Below, piece after piece: positions 7,473-13,649 of a DNA stretch of 17,860 bases. Source of the DNA: Acidimicrobiia bacterium (GTDB lineage: Bacteria; Actinomycetota; Acidimicrobiia; IMCC26256; PALSA-555). The first letter of the stretch is position 1. Every line of letters starts with the position of its first letter. The stretch is taken from NCBI GenBank assembly GCA_022865365.1, contig JALHSW010000404.1, positions 1-17,860 on the forward strand. Direction: 5' to 3'. Position numbers and translations under genes: made by a program. The notes beneath the pieces are model-generated. The model worked only from the letters and a program-made list of their open reading frames with translations. It was not told the DNA's origin and did not search any database.

Positions 7473-8062
7473 TGGTGTGGCACGAGCAGGGCACGCCTCG
7501 CGACGAGCGATGGCGGGTGTCCGACCTGCATGGCGCGACCGTGTGGCTCACCGGGCTCTCGGGTTCGGGGAAGTCGACCATCGCCGGCGCGGTCGCCGAT
7601 GTGCTCGCCCGTCGCGGCGCGTTGGCCTACACCCTCGACGGCGACAACCTCCGCCATGGTCTGAACGGCGATCTCGGCTTCTCCGCCGAGGACAGGGCCG
7701 AGAACGTGCGGCGCGTCGCGGAGGTCGCCCGACTCTTCGCCGACGCGGGGGTAGTGGCGCTCGTTCCGGTGATCAGCCCGTATCGGGCGGGTCGCGAGCA
7801 CGCCCGCCTGCTCCACGAGGCCGCAGGGCTCACCTTCCTCGAGGTCTTCGTCGACGCGCCGATCGAGGTGTGCGAATCGCGCGACCCCAAGGGCCTCTAT
7901 GCCAAGGCTCGGGCGGGCGAGCTCACCGGGCTCACTGGTATCGACGACCCGTACGAGGCGCCGACTTCGCCCGAGTTGGTGGTCTCCACCGCGACGACGC
8001 CGGTCGACGCGGCCGCCGCGGCGATCGTCGCGGCGCTCGACGCGGCCGTCGCGGCGGACTGA
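7457..8062 (+). CDS. cysC: Adenylylsulfate (APS) kinase (CysC)
   Basis: 201-residue kinase that phosphorylates APS at the 3' position to give PAPS, the sulfate donor for assimilation or sulfotransferases. It has Walker A GLSGSGKST (33-41), DGDNLRHGLNGDLGF (61 onward), the active-site segment VPVISPYRAGREHAR, and the KGLYAKARAGELTGLTGIDDPYEAP block typical of the family. The start is ATG 7457, the only in-frame ATG of the four in the upstream repeat; ATGs at 7406, 7423 and 7440 each run into a stop after six codons. No Shine-Dalgarno sequence lies close upstream, so ribosomes probably arrive from cysN through the overlapping short frames. The Ala-rich C-terminus is slightly extended. It converges on the CAP lipoprotein gene with 32 bp between. 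Confidence 0.96.
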   Translation: MTSPNVVWHEQGTPRDERWRVSDLHGATVWLTGLSGSGKSTIAGAVADVLARRGALAYTLDGDNLRHGLNGDLGFSAEDRAENVRRVAEVARLFADAGVVALVPVISPYRAGREHARLLHEAAGLTFLEVFVDAPIEVCESRDPKGLYAKARAGELTGLTGIDDPYEAPTSPELVVSTATTPVDAAAAAIVAALDAAVAAD

Positions 8063-8094
8063 GGGCTGGAGCTGAGGTTCGTGTCGCGGTTCGG

Positions 8095-8598
8095 TCAGCC
8101 GCCGAAGTTCTCGGTGGCGAAGACCTGACCGTTCCCGAAGGCGAACGCGAACCCGATCGAGGAGAATGCAGGAGAGAGGATGTTCGCCCGGTGCAGGGGC
8201 GATCCCATCCACGCGGCGTGCATGGCGTCGCCGCTCATCCCGGCCGCGCCCCTCAGGATGTTCTCGCCGAGGGTCCGGTAGCCCGCGTATTCGGCTGAGC
8301 GAAGCGTGGCGCCCAGGTCCCGGTGGACGAGGCTGTTGATCGCGGCGAGGTGGTTGCTCCATTCGCTGGCGAGGCACCAGAGCTGGCCGTTCCACGACAG
8401 CGGCCCCAGTCCGGCACCCCCGCGGCTGACGTTCGTCGCGTTGAGGACGGCGACGCTGGCGGCGTCGGGGGGTGCGCCGGGTCCGGAGCAGCCCGGCGCT
8501 GCCGCCGGCGGGGCCGGACTGCCGCACGCCGATACGATCAGTGCCACCGCGATGGCGGCGATGGCGACGGTGGCCCGCTTCTTGCCCCTTGCTCGCAT
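8095..8598 (-). CDS. CAP/SCP-domain lipoprotein
   Basis: 167-residue exported protein. The N-terminus has positive charges (RARGKKR), a hydrophobic helix and a lipobox LIVSACGS with C25, so it should be lipid-anchored outside the membrane after type II signal peptidase cleavage. A short Pro/Ala linker follows, then a compact CAP (cysteine-rich secretory protein / PR-1) domain: LNATNVSRGGAGLGPLSWN, a helix with SNHLAAINSLVHRD, GENILRGAAG, and the SPLHRANILSPAFSSIGFAFA block. The His in LVHRD and Glu in GENIL are the usual CAP-cavity residues. The bacterial role of this family is poorly known; proposals include cell-wall or lipid interaction. The mRNA leader has GGGAG 6 nt before ATG inside one arm of an 8-bp inverted repeat (see separate entry). 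Confidence 0.88.
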   Translation of the reverse strand: MRARGKKRATVAIAAIAVALIVSACGSPAPPAAAPGCSGPGAPPDAASVAVLNATNVSRGGAGLGPLSWNGQLWCLASEWSNHLAAINSLVHRDLGATLRSAEYAGYRTLGENILRGAAGMSGDAMHAAWMGSPLHRANILSPAFSSIGFAFAFGNGQVFATENFGG

Positions 8599-8602
8599 GA
8601 CG

Positions 8603-8645
8603 TTCTCCCAGTTCCCTGGCCGGTGCTTGGCTTCAGGTGGGAGAA
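8603..8645 (-). promoter_or_regulatory. Inverted repeat that can pair with the Shine-Dalgarno sequence of the CAP lipoprotein
   Basis: On the minus strand the leader reads TTCTCCCA (8645-8638), 27 bases, then TGGGAGAA (8610-8603), then CGTC and the ATG at 8598. The two arms are perfectly complementary over 8 bp, and the downstream arm contains the GGGAG ribosome-binding site, so an RNA hairpin would hide it. Alternatively the repeat is a protein operator in DNA. Only complementarity is observed; function is inferred. Confidence 0.4.
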
Positions 8646-8663
8646 TCGGTCACTCAGCGCGCG

Positions 8664-8697
8664 ATCTTGAGCACTCTCCGAAGTATCTTGACCACTC
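8664..8697. repeat. Two 13-bp direct repeats 21 bp apart
   Basis: ATCTTGAGCACTC at 8664-8676 and ATCTTGACCACTC at 8685-8697 differ by one base and start exactly 21 bp apart, two helical turns; a further CACTC lies at 8650-8654, 22 bp before the first one's CACTC. The block lies between the CAP gene and the dehydrogenase remnant. It could be a pair of regulator sites on one DNA face, or part of a decayed repeat element; nothing else identifies it. Confidence 0.5.
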
Positions 8698-8703
8698 GGG
8701 GTG

Positions 8704-8858
8704 CTATTTGCGCAAACGGGCGGTGAGGAACCGGGCGAGGTCGGAGCCGGAAGGGGCGACCGCGAACCCTTCGGCGGCCATCCGCCGACAGGTCGAGCGG
8801 CACCGATGCCGGAGCCGCCGCCGGTCACGAGGGCACGCTGACCGTCGAGCAGTCCCAT
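8704..8858 (-). pseudogene. Remnant of a short-chain dehydrogenase/reductase (N-terminal fragment, frameshifted)
   Basis: From ATG 8858 the minus strand reads MGLLDGQRALVTGGGSGIGAA, a textbook SDR start with the TGGGSGIG cofactor-binding motif. The frame then shifts by two bases; the continuation TCRRMAAEGFAVA is what an SDR should have next (helix and second strand). It ends at TAG 8706-8704 after about 50 residues, against roughly 250 for a complete enzyme, so the catalytic Tyr-x-x-x-Lys region is missing. A strong ribosome-binding site AAGGAGG precedes the ATG, so the start region is well preserved. The 10-20 residues before the stop do not look like SDR sequence, suggesting a deletion junction. 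Sequencing error could explain the frameshift but not the missing two-thirds. Confidence 0.7.
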
Positions 8859-8906
8859 GGAACCTCCTTCTTCTTGCTTCTTCTTGCTTCTTGGAACCTC
8901 CTTCTT
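8858..8906 (-). repeat. Duplicated ribosome-binding site with purine repeats upstream of the SDR remnant
   Basis: On the plus strand TGGAACCTCCTTCTT occurs at 8858-8872 and 8892-8906, with two TTCTTGCTTC units (8871-8880, 8881-8890) between. On the minus strand this gives two AAGAAGGAGG Shine-Dalgarno sequences separated by a purine-rich AAGAAGCAAG tract; only the inner copy is followed by ATG. It looks like slippage or local duplication of a gene start. Confidence 0.7.
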
Positions 8907-8987
8907 GGGTTCGGCTTCTCGGGCTCGGTTGCCGGGCATGCTGGCTTGGCGCGCTTCGTGTGACCCCGGTCCCGGGGTCGGGGCGAC

Positions 8988-8993
8988 CATGAT
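8988..8993 (+). promoter_or_regulatory. Putative -10 of the FtsX-type permease gene
   Basis: CATGAT followed by 6 bases and GTG 9000 gives the same leaderless geometry as other starts in this window. No good -35 sequence is visible. Confidence 0.35.
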
Positions 8994-8999
8994 GGTTCA

Positions 9000-11561
9000 G
9001 TGTGGAGGGCGACGATCAGGGGCATCTTCGCCCGTAGGGTTCGCCTCGCGCTCACCGCGGTGGCAGTCGTGCTCGGCGTCAGTTTCGTCGCCGGCACCTA
9101 CGTGCTGACCGACACCCTCGACAAGTCGTTCCAGGGGGTGTTCGACCAATCGGTCGAAGGGATCGATGTCGTCGTTCGCCTGCGCGCCCCGTTCGGCGGG
9201 GGCGGAGAACGCGAGCGGTTCCCCGACACGGTGGTCGAGCAGCTCGGCAGCGTGCCCGGCGTGCGCTCGGCTACTGGGTTCGTCCAGGGCTACGCACAGT
9301 TCGTCGGGTCCGACGGCGAGGCGATCCAGACCGGCGGCGCCCCGACCTTCGGGATCTCATGGGCCCAACAGGGAACGGACGGACCGCTGCGCCTCGTCGA
9401 CGACGAGGGGACGAAGAGCCGTCGGCCGCGCGCACCCGGTGAGGTCGCGATGGATGCGGGCACCGCGCGCCGCAACGGCTTCCACGTCGGCGACAGCGTC
9501 GACGTGCTGTTGCAGGGGCCCAAGGAGCAGTTCACGATCGTCGGTCTCTTCGGGTTCGGAGACAAGGCCGACCTGGGTGCGGTCACGTTCGGCGCGTTCG
9601 ACCTCGCGACCGCGCAGCGCGTCCTCGGCGCGCCGGGGCTCCTCGACGCGGTCAACGTGACGGCGGCGCCGGGCACCAACCTGCACGTGTTGCGAGCCGA
9701 CCTCCAGCGCAACCTCGGTGGTGCCTACGAGGCGTTGCCGGCCCAGCAGGTCGCGGCCGACCGGGGCAAGACGGTGCTCGACTTCCTCGGGCTCCTCACC
9801 CAGCTCCTACTCGGCTTCGCGTTGATCGGGCTCGTGGTCGGTGCGTTCATCATCTTCAACACCTTCACGATCCTCGTCGCGCAACGCACGCGCGAGCTGG
9901 GTCTCCTGCGCGCGATGGGTGCGAGCGGCCGTCAGGTCGTCGCGTCGGTTATGGCCGAGGCCGCGGTCATCGGCGTCGTCGCGTCGGCGGTCGGTGTCGT
10001 GGTGGGGCTCGCGTTCGCGGCTGGGCTGCTGAAGCTCGCGGGTGAGACGGGCTTCGAGATCCCCGAAGGATCGGTCGTGCTGCGCGAGCGCACCGTGATC
10101 GTCGCCGTGCTGGTTGGTGTGGTGGTGACCGTCGCATCGTCGATCTGGCCGGCCGTGCGCGCGGCGCGTGTGCCCCCGGTCGCGGCGATCAACGACGTGA
10201 TCCCGACCCATAGTCGATCCTTCCGCCGGCGCACGATCGTGGGGCTCCTCGTCACCGCCGCGGGCGTGCCCTTCCTCGTCATCGGGCTGCAGCGCACCGC
10301 CGATGCCGCGAACGGGATCGACGAGATCGGGCTCGTCGCGGTCGGGGCGCTGCTGGTGTTCTTCGGTGTGATCGTGCTGCTCGCCACCTTCGCCCGCCCT
10401 CTCGCCGGCGCGCTCGGCGTGCCGCTCCGAGCCGTCGGCGTGACGGGCGTGCTGGCTCGGGGAAATGCGACCCGCAACCCGCGCCGCACGGCAGCGACGG
10501 CATCGGCGCTGGTGATCGGGCTCGCGCTGGTGGGCCTCGTGGCGATCTTCGGGCAGTCGGCGAAGTCGTCGGTGCGCGCGGCGGTCGACCGAGGGATTCG
10601 AGCCGACTACGTGCTCAAAGCCCAGCAGTTCGCGCCGTTCTCTCCACAGGTCGCCCAACGGCTCGGGCAACAGCCCGAGCTCGGCGCGGTCGCGGCATTC
10701 CGCTTCGGGAACGTGCGCGTCGAGGAGAACCAGGAGACCGTGACCGGCGTCGACCCGACGCAGCTCGACGCGGTGACGGCGCTGCGTCTGAGCCAGGGAA
10801 GCGTCGACGCGATGGGCGACGACGGTGTGCTCGTGCAGCGCGACGCCGCAGAGCGGTACGGGCTCGAGGTCGGTGACCTGGTGCAGATGCAGTTCCCCCG
10901 GGGCTTCGGCACCGTGCAGGTCGCAGGGATCTACGACCAGTCCGACTTCACCGGTGGGTTTCCCGTCGAGTGGATCGTCGCGATGCCGGCCTACGCGACG
11001 GGCTTCGGTATTGACGACCAGGACTCGCTCATCTACGTGAAGGCCGCCGGTGAGCTCGGTGCGGCCCGAGCCGCGATCGGATCCGTCGTCGCGGACGACT
11101 TCCCGAACATCGACGTGTTCACGCGCGGCGAGTACCGTGACGATCAGGAGCGTGCCATCGACAGGTTCCTCGCCGTGACGGTGGCGCTCCTCTTCCTGTC
11201 GGAGATCATCGCCGTGCTTGGGATCGTCAACACGCTTGCGCTGTCGGTCTACGAACGCACGCACGAGCTGGGGTTGCTGCGCGCGGTCGGCATGTCGCGC
11301 CGTCAGGTGCGGCGCATGATCCGCGGCGAGTCGGTGGTGATCGCGCTGGTCGGCGGGGTGGTGGGCACTGCGCTCGGGGTGTTCTGGGGTTGGGCGTTCA
11401 CGACGGCACTCGAGTCGCAAGGCATCAGCGAGTTCGAGATCCCGTACGGCCAGCTCGCGATCTTTCTCATGCTGTCGATGCTCGCGGGCGTCGTCGCCGC
11501 GCTCCTCCCGGCGTGGCGAGCGAGCCGTCTCGACGTCCTCACCGCCATCGCCACCGACTGA
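9000..11561 (+). CDS. ABC transporter permease with two FtsX/MacB-type domains
   Basis: 853-residue membrane protein of the family whose permeases move lipoproteins, peptides or lipids, or transmit force across the membrane. Layout: one N-terminal helix (about 15-35), a long extracytoplasmic MacB-like domain (about 40-255), helices near 260-290, 318-340 and 364-385 forming the first FtsX domain (with the conserved VAQRTRELGLLRAMGASGRQV), two helices near 411-465, a helix near 497-515, a second extracytoplasmic domain, and a C-terminal FtsX domain with helices near 725, 778 and 818 and the matching YERTHELGLLRAVGMSRRQVRRM. The length fits the two-domain actinobacterial form. The start is GTG 9000; CATGAT (8988-8993) lies 6 bp before it, suggesting a leaderless transcript. 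The ATPase usually encoded next door is absent from the window, so the partner must be elsewhere. Confidence 0.92.
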   Translation: MWRATIRGIFARRVRLALTAVAVVLGVSFVAGTYVLTDTLDKSFQGVFDQSVEGIDVVVRLRAPFGGGGERERFPDTVVEQLGSVPGVRSATGFVQGYAQFVGSDGEAIQTGGAPTFGISWAQQGTDGPLRLVDDEGTKSRRPRAPGEVAMDAGTARRNGFHVGDSVDVLLQGPKEQFTIVGLFGFGDKADLGAVTFGAFDLATAQRVLGAPGLLDAVNVTAAPGTNLHVLRADLQRNLGGAYEALPAQQVAADRGKTVLDFLGLLTQLLLGFALIGLVVGAFIIFNTFTILVAQRTRELGLLRAMGASGRQVVASVMAEAAVIGVVASAVGVVVGLAFAAGLLKLAGETGFEIPEGSVVLRERTVIVAVLVGVVVTVASSIWPAVRAARVPPVAAINDVIPTHSRSFRRRTIVGLLVTAAGVPFLVIGLQRTADAANGIDEIGLVAVGALLVFFGVIVLLATFARPLAGALGVPLRAVGVTGVLARGNATRNPRRTAATASALVIGLALVGLVAIFGQSAKSSVRAAVDRGIRADYVLKAQQFAPFSPQVAQRLGQQPELGAVAAFRFGNVRVEENQETVTGVDPTQLDAVTALRLSQGSVDAMGDDGVLVQRDAAERYGLEVGDLVQMQFPRGFGTVQVAGIYDQSDFTGGFPVEWIVAMPAYATGFGIDDQDSLIYVKAAGELGAARAAIGSVVADDFPNIDVFTRGEYRDDQERAIDRFLAVTVALLFLSEIIAVLGIVNTLALSVYERTHELGLLRAVGMSRRQVRRMIRGESVVIALVGGVVGTALGVFWGWAFTTALESQGISEFEIPYGQLAIFLMLSMLAGVVAALLPAWRASRLDVLTAIATD

Positions 11562-11610
11562 CCCCGTTTCGACCCCTGGGTGGGTCGGCGGGAGAGCGCG
11601 GAAGCGCTGC

Positions 11611-11619
11611 TGCTACCCT
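11611..11619 (+). promoter_or_regulatory. Putative extended -10 promoter of the tRNA-Val gene
   Basis: TG-C-TACCCT ends 12 bp before the mature 5' end, so transcription would begin a few bases upstream of the tRNA, as is usual. No convincing -35 hexamer is seen at 17 bp. Confidence 0.4.
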
Positions 11620-11631
11620 CGTCCGCTCGTA

Positions 11632-11703
11632 GGGCGATTAGCTCAGGGGTAGAGCACTTCCTCGACACGGAAGGGGTCAGAGGTTCAAATCCTCTATCGC
11701 CCA
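11632..11703 (+). tRNA. tRNA-Val (anticodon GAC), with C at position 33
   Basis: A full cloverleaf can be drawn: acceptor GGGCGAT/ATCGCCC, D stem GCTC/GAGC with loop AGGGGTA, anticodon stem CTTCC/GGAAG with loop TCGACAC, variable GGGTC, T stem AGAGG/CCTCT with loop TTCAAAT, discriminator A (11703). The loop places GAC at 34-36 (valine; reads GUC and GUU). Position 33 is C where almost all tRNAs have U. The CCA end is not encoded (CC then C). A TACCCT hexamer with an upstream TG (11611-11619) is a plausible extended -10. Confidence 0.93.
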
Positions 11704-11741
11704 CCCTGGAACACCGTCGGCCCGCCACGGACGGACCTTGT

Positions 11742-11759
11742 CGTCGGGGCGCCCCGACG
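11742..11759. terminator. Perfect 18-bp GC-rich palindrome downstream of tRNA-Val
   Basis: CGTCGGGGCGCCCCGACG is its own reverse complement (9-bp arms, no spacer). It starts 38 bp after the tRNA 3' end. It may stop the tRNA transcript, though no T-run follows, or be a protein-binding site. A perfect palindrome with no loop forms an RNA hairpin less readily than one with a loop, so the terminator label is tentative. Confidence 0.4.
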
Positions 11760-11771
11760 GGGACCGACCAA

Positions 11772-11798
11772 CCCTCTGAATCCGGCGACGCCGGAGGG
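11772..11798. repeat. Second GC-rich hairpin in the tRNA to arc-operon gap
   Basis: TCCGGCG (11781-11787), one base, then CGCCGGA (11789-11795) form a perfect 7-bp inverted repeat; CCC 11772-11774 and GGG 11796-11798 can extend it across a 6-base bulge. It may act with the palindrome at 11742 as a terminator. No T-run follows. Confidence 0.4.
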
Positions 11799-11806
11799 CG
11801 CGACGC

Positions 11807-11854
11807 GAGCCGCGACGCGGTATCTCGGTGTTGGTGCCGCGTCGGTCGCGGCTC
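11807..11854. repeat. Large imperfect inverted repeat upstream of the arc operon
   Basis: The arm GAGCCGCGACGCGG (11807-11820) is complementary to 11837-11854, in which the same 14 bases are interrupted by an extra 4-base GGTC; the loop is 16 bases. It lies just before a TAAGGT -10 candidate (11866-11871), so it could be a regulator site of the downstream operon or the last of three hairpins ending the tRNA transcript. Confidence 0.5.
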
Positions 11855-11865
11855 TGCGTTGCCAG

Positions 11866-11871
11866 TAAGGT
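11866..11871 (+). promoter_or_regulatory. Putative -10 element of the membrane protein-arcD-arcA operon
   Basis: TAAGGT lies 8 bp before the GTG at 11880, placing the transcript start at or within a base or two of the start codon (leaderless). No clear -35 element is visible, suggesting dependence on an activator or a different sigma factor. Confidence 0.35.
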
Positions 11872-11879
11872 CCCGCGTC

Positions 11880-12152
11880 GTGAACGGCGTGGCGCGAGGT
11901 GTCCTCATCGGCGTCGTGATCGGCGCACTGGTCGGCTTGCTCGCGGGACTCGTGCTCCAAGCCCTGTTCAGCGGTGACCTCGAGGAGTACGAGCTCATCG
12001 GCGGTTTGCTCGGGCTCGTCTTCGGGGGGATCCTCGGCGGGTTCTACGGCGGGGTCGCCAAGTTGCCGAAAGGCCAGGCCTGGAACGCTGCGGTGGGACC
12101 AGGCGATGCGCTTCGCCTTCCAGACGAGGACGAGCAGCGAGGAGCGTGGTGA
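11880..12152 (+). CDS. Small two-helix, glycine-rich membrane protein
   Basis: 90-residue protein I cannot assign to a named family. Helix 1 (about 4-27, GVLIGVVIGALVGLLAGLVLQAL) and helix 2 (about 36-57, LIGGLLGLVFGGILGGFYGGV) are rich in GxxxG spacings that favour helix packing; an acidic hairpin (GDLEEYE) joins them and a charged cytosolic-type tail (LPDEDEQRGAW) ends it. The frame is open upstream through the tRNA, which rules out the longer starts; GTG 11880 is chosen because it precedes the first helix and follows a -10-like element. Its stop overlaps the antiporter start (GTGA 12149-12152), so it is coupled to arcD and may be a helper or regulator of the transporter; that is inference from position. 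Confidence 0.65.
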   Translation: MNGVARGVLIGVVIGALVGLLAGLVLQALFSGDLEEYELIGGLLGLVFGGILGGFYGGVAKLPKGQAWNAAVGPGDALRLPDEDEQRGAW

Positions 12153-13600
12153 GCGAGAAGACGATCGACAACAGCGTGCCCGAGTCTGCGGGCACAAAGC
12201 GGGTCACCGTCGCGACGCTCACCGCGATGGTGATCGGCTCGATGGTCGGCGCGGGCGTCTTCTCGCTCCCGCGGCGCTTTGCCAGCGAGACTGGCATCTA
12301 CGGCGCGTTGATCGCCTGGACGCTCGCCGGTGCCGGGATGCTGATGCTGGCATTCGTCTTCCAGACTCTGGCCGTCCGAAAGCCGAAGCTCGATTCCGGC
12401 GTCTACGCATACGCAAAGGCGGGATTCGGCGAGTACCTCGGGTTCTTCTCTGCGTTCGGTTACTGGGCGAGCGCGTGCGCCGGCAACACCACCTACTGGA
12501 TCTTGATCATGTCGACGATCGGTGGCATCGCTTCGTGGCTCGGCGAGGGTGACACCGTCGTCGCGATCGCCCTTTCGTCGATCGGCATCTGGGTCTTCGC
12601 GATCCTGATCCTGCGAGGAGTGCGTGAAGCAGCGACGATCAACAGGATTGTGACCATCGCCAAGATCATTCCAATTCTTGTATTCATCATCGTCGCCATC
12701 CTCTGCCTGAACGTCGATGTCTTCATCGACAACCTGAGTGGGAGCGGTGTCGGGTCGCTGTTCGACCAGGTGAACGGAACGATGCTCGCCACGGTGTTCG
12801 TGTTCCTTGGTGTGGAGGGTGCGAGTGTCTATTCGCGCTACGCCCAACGGCGCGAGGACGTTGGTCGTGCGACCATCCTCGGGTTCGTCAGTGTGCTGAG
12901 TGTCTTCGCGACGGTGACCATCGTGTCGTACGGAATCCTGCCCCAGGCGGAGATCGCGAAGCTCCGGCAACCGTCGATGGCGGGGGTGATGGAAGCCGCA
13001 GTTGGGTCGTGGGGCAGCGTGTTCGTCAGCATTGGTCTGATCGTGTCGGTGCTCGGCGCGTACTTGGCATGGACGCTCATGGCGGCCGAAGTGCTTTTCG
13101 TGGCGGCCAAGGACAGCGATATGCCGAAGTTCCTTCGGCGCACCAACAGCGCGGACGCGCCGGTGTCAGCGCTCGTCATGACGACCATCGTCATCCAGGC
13201 CATGTTGTTCGTGACGCTGATTTCCGACGACGCGTTCAACTTCATGTTGAACATGACCAGCGCCCTCACCCTGATCCCGTTCCTCCTGGTGGCGCTCTAT
13301 GCCGTGAAGCTCGTCGCCACGCGTGATACCTACGCGGAGAACCCCGAGGGTTTCCGGCGAGATGTCATCGTTGGCGTGCTCGCCACGATGTACACCTCGT
13401 TCTTGCTGTACGCGGCCGGACCGAAGTACATGCTGCTGTCGCTGATCATCTACGCGCCTGGCACGTTGCTCTTCGTCATGTCGCGGCGAGAGCAAGGCCG
13501 CACGCTTTTCTCACCCGTCGAGCTGCTGATCCTGGTGGTGTCGATCACCGGGGCCGCGGTCGGGATCGTCGCCCTGGCGACCGGCGTGATCACGATCTGA
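12149..13600 (+). CDS. arcD: APC-family amino acid antiporter, probably arginine/ornithine exchange (ArcD-like)
   Basis: 483-residue transporter with about 12-13 hydrophobic helices. The first helix holds the APC substrate motif GSMVGAGVFSLP, and the length and pattern (SGVYAYAKAGFGEYLGFFSAFGYW, FVFLGVEGASVYSRYAQRREDVGRATILG) match the basic amino acid/polyamine antiporter branch. The arginine deiminase gene 49 bp downstream makes arginine in, ornithine (or citrulline) out, the likely exchange; without context lysine or agmatine transport would fit equally. GTG 12149 is preferred over GTG 12146 because GAGGAG (12139-12144) is then 4 nt away rather than 1. The upstream gene overlaps it by GTGA. 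The middle of the gene uses visibly more A/T-ending codons than the neighbours, a possible sign of transfer. Confidence 0.85.
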   Translation: MSEKTIDNSVPESAGTKRVTVATLTAMVIGSMVGAGVFSLPRRFASETGIYGALIAWTLAGAGMLMLAFVFQTLAVRKPKLDSGVYAYAKAGFGEYLGFFSAFGYWASACAGNTTYWILIMSTIGGIASWLGEGDTVVAIALSSIGIWVFAILILRGVREAATINRIVTIAKIIPILVFIIVAILCLNVDVFIDNLSGSGVGSLFDQVNGTMLATVFVFLGVEGASVYSRYAQRREDVGRATILGFVSVLSVFATVTIVSYGILPQAEIAKLRQPSMAGVMEAAVGSWGSVFVSIGLIVSVLGAYLAWTLMAAEVLFVAAKDSDMPKFLRRTNSADAPVSALVMTTIVIQAMLFVTLISDDAFNFMLNMTSALTLIPFLLVALYAVKLVATRDTYAENPEGFRRDVIVGVLATMYTSFLLYAAGPKYMLLSLIIYAPGTLLFVMSRREQGRTLFSPVELLILVVSITGAAVGIVALATGVITI

Positions 13601-13649
13601 ACGACGGTCGCCACCCTTCGGCCGTCTCCGACAAGAGAGGCACAGTCCT

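Noticed and set aside
7244..8527. 427-codon minus-strand frame across cysN end, cysC and the CAP gene
   Set aside because: It overlaps three well-supported genes and has the Arg-rich composition of a shadow frame.
9807..11420. 537-codon minus-strand frame opposite the permease
   Set aside because: Arg/His/Asp-rich shadow with no fold or motif; the plus strand encodes a clear two-domain permease.
11570..11587. CGACCC/GGGTCG hairpin after the permease as a terminator
   Set aside because: Only 6 bp with a G-rich loop and no T-run; it is what GC-rich sequence often gives by chance.
11632..11720. tRNA-Val as an integration site (att) for a mobile element
   Set aside because: I saw no second copy of the tRNA 3' end and no integrase in the window.
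11580..11879. Longer start for the small membrane protein
   Set aside because: It would translate through the tRNA-Val gene; the hydrophobic protein begins only after 11880.
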